Made by a program: the position numbers and the translations under genes. Of a stretch of 64,000 bases of DNA, positions 54,235 to 64,000 are shown in pieces. The DNA comes from Lucinisca nassula (Eukaryota; Mollusca; Bivalvia; Lucinida; Lucinidae). A model generated the notes under the pieces. That model was not told the DNA's origin, did not search any database, and was given only the letters and a program-made list of their open reading frames with translations. The stretch spans positions 203,625,644 through 203,689,643 of the forward strand of contig OY757011.1 of assembly GCA_963580285.1 (NCBI GenBank), read 5' to 3'. The first letter of the stretch is position 1, and every line of letters starts with the position of its first letter.

Positions 54235-54693
54235 CTTTGCCATTGTTCAAAATTAATTTCTGCATTGCATAGGCTACTCACACTTTTTGGTGACAAATAT
54301 CAGTGTAATTGATAAACTTTTTGTTAGAACATATATTATAACAAATTCAATACTGCTTTCGAGTTATCAGGCCTGGGGATGCAAAAACAACTTTGCATTG
54401 TCAGTTTGACAGTCAGAAATCCTTCATAATAAAATAACACAAAGAATGTTTATAGCAAGCTAAAAGATGGCTTCATACCTTTAGATGCTAAAAGGTAACA
54501 AAAAGTAAAAACTGTAAAATACAGTAAAATGAAATTAATTTGTTAACTACAAACAATCCCAGTAAAATATGCATAACTAGGTAAACCCCACTTTCCAATA
54601 AAAAGTGTGATTTACATGGTTAAAAATGTTTATGTAATGTGTCATACATCACAAGACTATTATCACATGCATCTGTGTCTGGTTGGAGTTCTA

Positions 54694-55105
54694 GGGCCCG
54701 TTGTTGAAAAGTAACAATGCTGTTAGTTAAAATATCATTAAAACTTAGATCATTAAATATGGCAAATATGCAATAGTTTTTACTGAAAAAAATCCACTTT
54801 TTTAGATGTTTTGCTTAGTAGAGGAGTTGATGTTTTGACATGCTATTTAAGGGGAATGCATACACCTTCATGAGAGGTAACTCCAGCGAAAGTGTTTACT
54901 GTCTTCCATGTCAAGAGGGGTCAACTCTTAAAGAAAAGAATTTTCTTTCCTTTAAGAGTAGATCCCTTTTTCAGTGGGATAGGGCTTATGGAAATGCAAT
55001 CAAGAAGTCCGAAAGTTCTCTCCCTTTGAAGAAATAACCCAAAAATCTGCCAGGTGTTCCCATTCCCCTCAAGCTAAAGATGCTTTGAACAACTTGGCCC
55101 TGGGC
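54694..55105. mobile_element. MITE M2 with nested M4, copy B counterpart
   Basis: M2 ends at AACAACTTGGCCCTGG; M4 at 54845-55078. The M4 hairpin centre is shortened compared with copy A. Confidence 0.75.
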
Positions 55106-55133
55106 TGCTTGTTTAAAGCATTGTTAGCTTAAA

Positions 55134-56724
55134 CAAGAGGGCCATGATGGCCCTGGATCGCTCACCTGATCCATAGAGTAACAAGTGGGCCCAGGGGAGG
55201 GCCATTATTGGCCCCAGGGCTATAATGTGCATAATGTTGAGGGAGGTCTAAAAAGGTGAAGCTTCATACCAAATATCAACAAAGGCTATAATTTGAACAA
55301 TCTTGGCAAAGGTCCACTAGATGAAGCTACACATCAAATATCAAAGACCTGGGCCTTGCAATTTCTGAGAAGAAGATTTTTTTTAAAGATATTCCCTACA
55401 TAAGCCTATGTAAAACCAAATGGCCCTGGGGCGGGGGCATTTGTGGCCCGGAGGGCTATAATTTGAACAATATTGGTATAGATCAACTAGATGAAGGTTC
55501 ATGCCAAATAACAAAGACATGGGCCTTCCAGTTTCACAGAAGAAGATTTTAAAAGATTCACCTATATAGGACTATGTAAAACCAACGGGTCTCGGGTTGG
55601 CCCCAGGGCTATAATTTGAACAATCTTGATAGAGGTCCACTAGATGAAATTTCACACCAAATATCAAAGACCTAGGCCTTGTGGTTTCAGAGAAGAAGAT
55701 TTTTAAAGATTTTCTCTATATAAATCTATGTAAAACCAAAACTTGGTAGAGGTCCACTAGATGAAGCTTCATACAAAATATCAAAGAGCTAGGCCTTGCG
55801 GTTTCAGAGAAGAAGATTTTTCAAAATTTTCCCTATATAAGTCTATGTAAAACCAAAGGGCCCCGGAGCGGGGGCATTTTTGTCCCCAGGGCTATAATTT
55901 GAACAATCTAGGTAGAGGTCCACAAGATGAAGCTTCATACAAAATACATGTATCAAAGACCTGGGCCTTGCGGTTTCAGAGAAGAAGATTTTTAAAGATT
56001 TTCCCAATATAAGCCTATGTGAAACCAAAGGGCCCCGGGACGGGGGCATTTTTGGCCCCAACCCTATAATTTGAATAATCTTGGTAGGGGTCCACAAGAT
56101 GAAGCTTCATAGCAAATAACAAAGACCTGGGCCTTGTGGTTCCAGAGAAGAAGATTTTTAAAGATTTTCTCTATATAAGCCCATGTAAAACCAAAGGGCC
56201 CCGAGGCGGGAGAGTACTTTTGGCCCCAGCACTATAATTTGAACAATCTTGGTAGGGGTCCACTAGATGAAGCTTCATACCAAATATCAAAGACCTGGGC
56301 CTTGTGGTTTCAGAGAAGAAGATTTTTAAAGGTTTTCCCTATATAATCCTATGTAAAACCAAAGTAACCCGGGGCGGGAGAATTTTTGGCCCCAGCGCTA
56401 TAATTTGAACAATCTTGGTAGGGGTCCACTAGATGAAGCTTCATACCAAATTTCAAAGACCTGGGCCTTGTGTTTTCAGAGAAGAAGATTTTTTGATGTT
56501 TCGGTGAAAAAAATCTATTTTTGGCTCCTGTGACCTAGATGTGCAACGGACCGGAACCATTTGAACAACTTTGAAAGGGGACCAACTAAGGATCATTCCT
56601 GTGAAGTTTGGTCAAAAACTGATCAGTGGTTTAGGAGCAGATGTCGTTTGAAGAAATTGTTTATGCACGAACGGACAGACGCACAACGGACAAAAATTGA
56701 TCCCAAAAGCTCACCTTGTCACTA
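55134..56724 (-). mobile_element. Helitron/pearl-like element G1 with 165-180-bp repeats, copy B only
   Basis: The terminal hairpin AGGGCCAT-C-ATGGCCCT on the minus strand is followed by CTTG and T outside. The centre has about seven units carrying GGGCTATAATTTGAACAATC and CAGAGAAGAAGATTTTTAAA (markers near 55443, 55606, 55878, 56060, 56225, 56395). A CGGACAGACGCACAACGGAC run precedes the other end. It interrupts an M2-type MITE that is uninterrupted in copy A. Open frames are repeat artefacts. Confidence 0.75.
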
Positions 56725-56850
56725 CGTGGTCAAAATATAAATGTTTCTAGTAAGTGCAATAGCTGACATTGTGGTATTTTTGCTGTAAAAAAATCAAAGT
56801 ACTTTTACATTTGCAAAAGATATAAACATTTTTTTCAGCAAAAACTAGTA

Positions 56851-57537
56851 AATCTGAAGCATCGATTTTTTCGTTTCTTCATTGTAATACTTATTTTTTA
56901 GAAAGTTTTAGACCTCACCCTCCGCCGATTTCTCCTGCAAGTCGTATGCCTCTGCGACAGTCAGGAAAGGCTGTGCAAAACAAAATTGCAAAACAAAGAA
57001 ATGAGAGCACAGACTAAGTCCATTTGACGATGATTGTCGGGTAACATAATAAATATTCAAATTCATGTGATGCACTTTATAAATAGATATGCAATTGCGA
57101 CACACCTTATATTCGAATGGCAAGATCGAGGCTCACTAGGAACGGGGAATCACTAGCGAGATGTGCTGTCAACAGTCGTCAAAAAGAATTAAACCGATAT
57201 CAGTTGTGGTGTCACAGCTAATGATTTTCCTTGGAGTGATCGTGCAAATAAAACATAGACGCCCTTGTAATGTACAAGAGCATTAACCACTTCTATTTTT
57301 GGTTTTAAAGGGCATGTCGAACCTGTCAGAATGTCTTAGTCTGTGAAAGAAAATATAGATTTTGCAATTTTCTCCAAATAATCACAGCCTTTCCTAGCTG
57401 TCGCAGAGGCATACGACTTGCTGGAGAAAACGTCGGAGCGTGAGGTCTAAAACTTTCCCATAGTGATGTATGGGCTAAAATGAGTATTTAAAGGAAGAAA
57501 CGAAAAAATCGGTGATTCAGATTTTCTGAACGGAGTT
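56851..57537. mobile_element. 687-bp foldback element with 5-bp TSD, copy B only
   Basis: AATCTGAAGCATCGATTTTT and the mirror ending CGATTCAGATTT; arms extend past GTCGTATGCCTCTGCGACAG. TAGTA flanks it (56846-56850 and 57538-57542). Copy A has a single TAGTA at about 42407. Non-coding. Confidence 0.85.
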
Positions 57538-57690
57538 TAGTATATTTGCCTTATTAAACAATCGAAGTTCAACACTGGCCAACTTCAACTGAGCCAATGG
57601 CCACCTTTGGCTACTTTGGTTGCGTTTCTAGTTCCCTATATCACGCCTGCAACAAGGGTCAAAGTTAGGCAAATCTATAAACAACCAATC

Positions 57691-58023
57691 CCCATCGGGG
57701 CTTGAAGAAATAGATGGGCTGCATGATGCTTCCACGATGAGCTGAAACCGACCCGCACACAAGTGCTGGTTAACCACTTAGAGGATCTAAGCCTGCCCAG
57801 GCAAAGCGGTGCGAGTTGGCCCGTCCATGCTAATAAACCCTGTTGGTTTCATCTCAAGGTCGGGTAAAAGTCCCACAAAATTTGAAGCAAAGTCTCCAAA
57901 ATGACCTTAACAGTGTTGACGGGGACGTTAAACCTCAAATAAAACAAACAAACAAATATACAACCTGACCTTTACAGTGTTGACGGGAATGTTAAACCTC
58001 AAATCAAACAAACAAACAAATAT
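57691..58023 (+). mobile_element. SINE family A, copy B only, 10-bp TSD
   Basis: ACAACCAATC at 57681-57690 and 58024-58033. Copy A has this sequence once. The 3' tail (GACCTTTACAGTGTTGACGG to AAACAAACAAATATACAACC) is present twice in a row. Confidence 0.9.
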
Positions 58024-58611
58024 ACAACCAATCAAAAACAAAGACTGCTACCTCCAGTTTGAAGTGCTGCATGGAAAACCGGACTAACCAATCCATTCCT
58101 CAAGGCACAGTATCATTGGTTTTATTGACATGCGCAGATATTGATTGCATGACCTGCCAATAGTACTAGCCATCTATGTTCAATTGATACCATCATTGCT
58201 AACTAAAATACTGTGGTTCCAGGTGAAGTCGGCCCTTACGTTAACTAACAACATTGTTAGTTTTGACTAACCAGAGCCTGGATGCTTGAAATTCTACAGA
58301 ATGCCATGGAACCAATCTAATCTTTTTTACACACCCATACACTAAACAGTAAATCAATAATGAAACATTTGGGTATTTTTGGAATCGCCTCATTGAGGTG
58401 ATTCTAATAAGTACCTACAACATAGGTTTCTAACAAATAAATAAGACAAGGTGGGGTAACAAAAAATAAAATAAAACATCCCTTAATGATCTTTGTTACC
58501 CCACAAATTCTGGAGTAATATACAATGTATATTATCTAATAAAAAAAAGTATTGGTAGCAATTATGATGTGGTTATCTATATTCCCCAATAATTTTGGGA
58601 CCAACGACTTC

Positions 58612-58885
58612 TACTGACAACACGAAATCATGTATATCAAATTTCAACCCCCCTAAGCCCACTTTTATACAGTAAAACTGGGGTTTACAGGGGTAAACAT
58701 CATTTTTCTTAGTCCTGCTCAAAAACATAGATTGTGGGAACTCTTTAGAATCATCTCGCTGAGGCATTTCTAACAAGTTCCATAATCTATATAAAAAACA
58801 TCAAACTTTTATATCAGAAATTTTTCGATTTTATTTTGTTGGAAAAATTTTCAGTTTTTGAAAAGGGTGTTTTTGTAATGATTTG
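58612..58885. mobile_element. Foldback MITE M1, copy B counterpart
   Basis: Same as 43293-43567. Confidence 0.7.
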
Positions 58886-58918
58886 CAATGACTTTTGTCA
58901 AAACTCAATATGAGAAAT

Positions 58919-59195
58919 ATCACGCAAACATGCCTTTATACTTTTGACCCCCTTGAACCCCACTTTTATATAGTAAAACTGGGGTTTACAGGGGTAAACC
59001 TTATTTTACTTATTTCTGCTCTAAAATGTAGATTGTGGGTACTCATTAAAACCGCCTCGATGAGGCGGTTCTAACTTGTACCCACAATCTCTATTTTTAG
59101 CAGCAATAAGAAAAATATCACAATTTTTCATCCTAAATTTTTTATTTTTAGGCGGTAAAATTTACAGTGTATTTGTATATGCGTGTTTTCGTAAT
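58919..59195. mobile_element. Foldback MITE M1, full length
   Basis: TCACGCAAACATGCCTTTATA to TATATGCGTGTTTTCGTAATG, with centre AACCGCCTCGATGAGGCGGTT. Absent from copy A. Confidence 0.85.
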
Positions 59196-59275
59196 GGAAA
59201 CAAAATTAGTATTCATCAAGCAGTAATACATAAAGCTGGGCCCAATTGGTGAAAGCATCATTAGCTCAATGAGCT

Positions 59276-59604
59276 TACCGTATTCGGCCTAATTACCGCA
59301 CAGGCTCCTATAAGCGCACACGAAAGCTTTTTTTTGAAAAGGAAATGCATAAGCGCACACTTTACAGTAATCGCTCCTTGAAGCTCTCATAGTAAATCTA
59401 TAAAAACTTACCATTATTTCTTCCAACAGTGAAGGCAATGCTTAAGTATCTTTTTCCGTCCCATTAAATATCAGTATGCATCATCTTGGAAGCTGTTGTT
59501 TACGTATCAAGTGTGCGCTAATTAGGTAGATTTTTCACCATGATTTTATGACACGATTTTGAAAAAACTAAGCGCACGGTGCAGTAATTAGGGAGAATAC
59601 GGTA
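59276..59604. mobile_element. MITE with TACCGTATTC ends, nested in M2
   Basis: TACCGTATTCGGCCTAATTA and TAATTAGGGAGAATACGGTA are inverted. AAGCGCACAC words repeat inside. The flanks are halves of an M2 element (AGCATCATTAGCTCAATGAG and TAGTCAAAATGTTCATTAAT). Confidence 0.8.
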
Positions 59605-59769
59605 TTATTAGTCAAAATGTTCATTAATCTAGCAAGCACAATATCTATTACAGTGGTATTTTTGCTGAAACAAATGTGAGCAGAGCTAACGTTTTGTCTG
59701 CAAAAAAGTATCTGCACATGTGCTAAATGACCAAAATCTTAACAATACAGCCATTAACTAGTTTTGAAC

Positions 59770-60019
59770 ATCTGGACCCTGTTGTTCAAAGCATCGTTAG
59801 CTTAACGAGCTCGTTAGTGGCCATACTGTTTACTGTTCTAGCAAGTTTAATACCTAAAATTTTGTTATTTTTGCTGAACAAATGTGAGCAGCTTTTGCAT
59901 ATGCAAAAGCTGCTCACATTTTTTCAGCAAAAATATTAGCATATTTGCCATAATAAATGATCAAAGTTTTAACGATACTTTAACTAATGATGTCGTTAGT
60001 TTTGAACAACTGGCTCCTG
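59770..60019. mobile_element. MITE M2
   Basis: CTGGACCCTGTTGTTCAAAG to TTTTGAACAACTGGCTCCTGG; arms AATGTGAGCAGCTTTTGCAT mirrored. Confidence 0.8.
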
Positions 60020-60355
60020 GACCCTTGTATCGCTTAAGGAGAATTGATACACTGGGCATATTTACTGCCAAGTTTACAAAGGAGATTGTGACTTCTTGTT
60101 TGCTTTTCAGCACAATCGGCCCCTATGATAATGGGCTCTAACAATAGAGGAAACAATTTGCTCCTCACAAGTCAATTCTTTCCATTCAAAAATTGATCCA
60201 TATTAAAAGGGGAACAAAATACGTTAGAAAGAGCTGCCTCCCATGAAGATGTATCTATTTACTTCAAGAGATACTGTTGTAAACAAAGATAAGATATAAT
60301 AGACGTGATAACATAACACATATGAACACAGCTGACAGTATTTGCATAAAAAAAA

Positions 60356-60604
60356 CTGGGCCCAGTTGTTCAAAGCATTATTAGCTTAACAAGCTCATTA
60401 GTGGTCAAATTGTTAACCATTCTAGCAAGTAAAATATCTAAAATTTTGTTATTTTTGGTGAAAAAATGTGAGCAGCTTTTGCAAATGCAAAAGCTGCTCA
60501 CATTTTTTCAGCAAACATATTAGCATATTTGCCATAGTAAATGATTAAATATTTAACAATATGTTAGCTAATGACATCGTTAGTTTTGAACAACTGGCCC
60601 CTGG
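60356..60604. mobile_element. MITE M2
   Basis: CTGGGCCCAGTTGTTCAAAG to TTTGAACAACTGGCCCCTGG. Confidence 0.85.
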
Positions 60605-61199
60605 TGTTTCCAGAAACGAGGCAAATTAATCAATGAATAAGTCAGTACATGATAGAAGAGTACATTAGGCATCAACTGAACTTTGGCAAACCAAAATATG
60701 TCTAAGACATGTGCAAAGTGAAGACATAGATCAGTTTGCCCTGTGCAAGTGCCCAAAGACACACTGTCACATGACATAGTTCAGTTCTTCAACGACATCA
60801 AAGAGAAATGCAAAATTTCTGGACTTTTTTTGTGACTCACAGTAAAAATTTGTCCAAACTAAGCACAAAAATAACAAATTTGCTAGAATCTCTTAATGAC
60901 ACTATTGTTGCAGTCCAAAACAGAAATCATATTAGTTAAATAACCAAACACAAATGTGTAGATTAGATAGAAAAATGACCATTTATAGTCATTTTTTTCT
61001 ATGTAATATATGTATACATTTTTTGGGGATTCTTAAACTGTGTTAAATGATGAACAATGCTATAAAGAGGCTGTGGTAAAACTTCTAACTTAACGTTAAA
61101 AATGAGTTCCCGTTTTAAAAATTTGGTGACAGTAAGATATCTTTCTCTCTAACAATGATGTGTATTAGCTACTATTATCCCCGACCATTTACTTTTCAC
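60605..61199. other. No gene recognised
   Basis: AT-rich. The right part corresponds to copy A 43740-43931, i.e. the region 3' of the caspase exon. Nothing else was recognised. Confidence 0.5.
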
Positions 61200-61462
61200 C
61201 TATTGATTTGCATCTGTCAGGTCACCTGATTTGTGTCTAAAATATATATCCTTGACAAGCATACTGGCAATACATGGCGTCTGTTTCTTCCCTGAGATCT
61301 TGAGATTAACTGAACTGGACTCGTACTCATTACTGATATACCAGATTACAGCAGTTAGAAGTGATGTCAATTTGAACTTCTCGGCCATAGGCTGCGAAAA
61401 CACGTGACACAGACCTCGAACAAGCCAGGAACCAGTATCAGGTCTTCTGAAGGCATAGTAAC
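61200..61462 (-). CDS. Caspase small-subunit (p10) terminal exon, copy B
   Basis: Same exon as at 43932-44194, with the same acceptor (TTGACAG ending at 61463), phase and length. The p10 body is identical in protein sequence to copy A. Only four base changes are seen before the tail, all synonymous (in Thr, Ser, His and Arg codons). The last six residues differ at three places (Pro/Leu, Pro/Ala, Lys/Gln), and the stop is TAG. Catalytic p20 exons would lie upstream on this strand, i.e. at higher coordinates, and none is recognisable before 64000. It therefore probably belongs to a gene continuing past the right edge, and is the better candidate for the functional copy. Confidence 0.85.
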
Positions 61463-61553
61463 CTGTCAAGAAATCAAACAAAATTGAACTTTCGGACAGC
61501 TGTAAACATTCTATTAACCCTAAAAGTGTGAAACACAACCATTACTATAGATC

Positions 61554-61801
61554 AGGGGCCAGTTGTTCAAAGCATCGTTAGCTTAACAAGCTCGTTAGTG
61601 GTCATATTGTTAAGTGTTCTAGAAAGCACAATATCAAAACATTTGGTATTTTTGCTGAAAAAATGTGAGCAGCTTTTGCATTTGCAAAAGCTGCTCACAA
61701 TTTTTCAGCAAAAATATTAGTATATTTGCCATATTAAATGAACAAAGTTTTAACGATATGTTAACTAACGACGTCGTTAGTTTTGAACAACTGGCCCCTG
61801 G
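61554..61801. mobile_element. MITE M2, shared with copy A
   Basis: CAGGGGCCAGTTGTTCAAAG to TTTGAACAACTGGCCCCTGG. Counterpart of 44275-44522. Confidence 0.85.
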
Positions 61802-62048
61802 GTTTAGTTGTTCAAAGCACTGTTAGCTTAACAAGCTTATCAGTGGTCATATTGTGAACTGTTCTAATAAGTAAAATATCTAAAATTTTTGGTATTTTTG
61901 CTGAAAAAATGTGAGCAGGTTTTGCATATGCAAAAGCTGCTCACTTTTTTGTGCAATAATAGTGGTATATTTTGCCATATTAAATTATCAAAATTTTAAC
62001 TATTCGTTGAACTATCGACATAGTTAGTGTTGAACAACTGGTCCCTGC
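61802..62048. mobile_element. MITE M2, second tandem copy, copy B only
   Basis: GGTTTAGTTGTTCAAAGCAC to GTTGAACAACTGGTCCCTG. Directly abuts the previous M2. Confidence 0.75.
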
Positions 62049-62255
62049 TTTCCAAGGGTTATTTAAAAAAAGTCACAGTTGTGAAAATTATGGACCTAGA
62101 ACAGACTGCTCTCAGACGACTCCTCTAGCAGCAGTCTGATCAGGGTCCACGCCTTTGGGTGTATGCAAAAATACTTAAAAAATTCACAAAATGTGACATC
62201 AGCAGATAATCATATGTTTGAGATGCTCTTTTTCTTTCCGTCTTAATCCATTGTA

Positions 62256-62559
62256 GCGGCCCCCGCCCATGGGGGCTTGAAGAAATATATGGGCTGCATG
62301 ATGCTTCCACGCAAAGCTGAATCCGACACACACATGAGCACTGGTAAACCGCTTAGAGGATCTAAGCCTGTCCAGGCAAAGTGTTGCACACGAGTCGGAC
62401 CGTCCATGCTTATAAACCCTGTTGGTTTCATGGGGCGACAGGGCTTGAGATGTCCTTTCATCTCAATGTCGGGTAAAAGTCCCACAAAATTGGAAGCAAC
62501 GTCTCCAAAATGATCTTTACAGTGTTGACGGGGACGTTAAACCTCAAATCAAACAAAAT
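62256..62559 (+). mobile_element. SINE family A, full length, copy B only, 11-bp TSD
   Basis: AATCCATTGTA (62245-62255) and AACCCATTGTA (62560-62570) flank it. Copy A has the target once, near 44716. It starts GCGGCCCCCGCCCATGGGGG and ends AAATCAAACAAAAT. A good reference copy for the family (304 bp). Confidence 0.9.
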
Positions 62560-62865
62560 AACCCATTGTATGCCAGTGGACTCTTCCATTGCTATATGAT
62601 GGGCAAGTCCATTTGTCATATAAGGGGTATCAGGCCTATTTTTTCGTTTTTCTAATTTTGATGGAAAATTCTGAAATAGCAAATAGTGCAGGCCCTGATC
62701 AGATGCCGCATTCTGCATTGTCTGATCTGGGCCTGCACTGTTTGCCAAGGTACCCCTTTAGGGGTTTCCCACATACAATGGTTTAAAGGTAATTGAGATT
62801 TGGGCACACAGCAAATGAACAAGTCCATAAAATCAACAACCTTGTAAACCACACTTTATACAACA

Positions 62866-64000
62866 ACAAGAATTCCGCCGAAGGCTATGTCGCGCCTGTG
62901 GGGCGCAAAGTCACCCAACTATGATAAATAGGTCAAGATGAAACAAAGATGCTTCCACATAAGTTTTCATTCTTAAATGCAACCTTGTACTAAGTATCAT
63001 TAAGCTCTAATAATTTTTGAGAAAAGAACTTAACCATTAGGGTGAACGCTAGGGTGGTCGCAATATTTTACAATGTCGGTGAACCATGAAATGTAGGTCA
63101 AGGTCAAATATGGATCCTTGCATTTAAGTTAGCATCCACAGATACAAGTTTGTACCAAGTATCATTAATGTAGCTCTTATAGTTCTCGAGAAATAAACTC
63201 GACCATTCGGGTGAACGCTAGGGTGGTCGCAATATTTTACAAAGTCAGTGAACCATGAAATATAGGTCAAGGTCAAATATGGATGCTTGCATTTAAGTTA
63301 CCTTACCCAGATACAAGTTTGTACCAAGTATCATTAATAAAGCTCTTATAGTTCTTCAGAAATAAACTTGACCATTAGGGTGAACGCTAGGGTGGTCGCA
63401 ATATTTTACAAAGTCAGTGAACCATGAAATGTAGGTCAAGGTCAAATATGGATGCTTGCATGTAAGTTGTCATCCCCAGATACAAGTTTGTACCAAGTAT
63501 CATTAATGAAGCTCTTATCGTTTTTCAGAAATAAACTTGAACCTCAGAGTGAACGCTAGGGTGGTCGCAATATTTTACAAAGTCAGTGAACCATGAAATG
63601 TAGGTCAAGGTCAAATATGGATGCTTGCATGTAAGTTGTCATCCCCAGATACAAGTTTGTACCAAGTATCATTAATGAAGCTCTTATCGTTCTACAGAAA
63701 TAAACTTGAACCTCAGGTTGAACGCTAGGGTGGTCGCAATATTTTACAAAGTCAGTGAACCATGAAATGTAGGTCAATGTCAAATATGGATGCTTGCATG
63801 TAAGTTGTCATCCCCAGATACAAGTTTGTACCAAGTATCATTAATGAAGCTCTTATAGTTCTTGAGAAATAAACTTGAACCTCAGGGTGAACGCTAGGGT
63901 GGTCGCAAATGTTGACGCCTTGACAAACGGACGAACAAACGAACGGACGGAAAACCGGGCGCCTATATCGCGCCATGCTAATAGCAGGCACGACAAAAAG
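62866..64000. mobile_element. Pearl-like element P1, expanded tandem-repeat copy
   Basis: Leader ACAAGAATTCCGCCGAAGGC; then five to six units of about 168-173 bp, each with GTGAACGCTAGGGTGGTCGC and ACAAGTTTGTACCAAGTATC; then AACGGACGGAAAACCGGGCG and the end GCAGGCACGACAAAAAG at the window edge. The copy at 45916 has the same two ends with almost no repeats. Non-coding; minus-strand open frames repeat with the unit. Confidence 0.85.

Larger units (their letters stand above)
47432..64000. repeat. Tandem segmental duplication, copy B (cut by window edge)
   Basis: Direct repeat of copy A, lengthened by insertions at 49603-50005, 53645-53812, 55134-56724, 56851-57537, 57691-58023, 58919-60290 (several) and 62256-62559, plus a terminal P1 element at 62866. 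Conversely it lacks three MITEs of copy A. The counterpart of 45018-47431 should lie beyond 64000. Confidence 0.9.

Noticed and set aside
62866..64000. CRISPR-like array
   Set aside because: The units are about 170 bp, nearly identical throughout without spacers, and bounded by element ends. It is a tandem-repeat transposable element in an animal genome.

Overview
This window is animal nuclear DNA, most likely from a bivalve mollusc. That is inferred from its mix of non-LTR retrotransposons, tRNA-derived SINEs, Tc1/mariner relics, many foldback MITEs and tandem-repeat-bearing 'pearl'-like elements. Exon-like reading frames with splice signals also occur, and nothing suggests bacterial operons. 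Most of the 64 kb is mobile or repetitive DNA. Host coding sequence is limited to one exon of a deaminase-fold protein (2300-2930, +) and two copies of a caspase large-exon end coding for the small (p10) subunit (43932-44194 and 61200-61462, both -). Layout: 1-4.1 kb holds SINE copies, an antisense LINE fragment, the deaminase-like exon, a foldback MITE and a V-type SINE. 4.1-7.9 kb is a broken LINE carrying a nested retroposon. 8.4-11.8 kb is a Tc1 element (DD34E) split by a mariner element (DD34D). 12.2-13.3 kb holds two MITEs, one with an 8-bp target duplication as in hAT elements. 14.0-17.6 kb is the 5' half of a two-ORF LINE that stops abruptly inside the reverse transcriptase. 17.7-24.3 kb is a hierarchical satellite built on a 9-bp motif. 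24.3-35 kb is a mosaic of LINE 3' ends, a minisatellite cut by a Helitron-like element, MITEs and an exact 150-bp repeat pair. From about 35.1 kb to the right edge lies a large direct tandem duplication. Copy A is about 35105-47431 and copy B is 47432 to beyond 64000. Each copy carries one caspase p10 exon. The copies differ mainly by element insertions, so one copy often gives the empty site for an element in the other. This resolves a TTAA target for a piggyBac-like MITE, a 10-11-bp target duplication for SINEs, and a 5-bp one for a 687-bp foldback. At least five Helitron-like families share one plan: terminal hairpin next to a CTAG or CTTG end, internal tandem repeats, and short inverted subterminal repeats. 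All calls come from reading the sequence; no alignment or database search was run. Boundaries given to the base are those where terminal repeats or target duplications could be read; the others are approximate.
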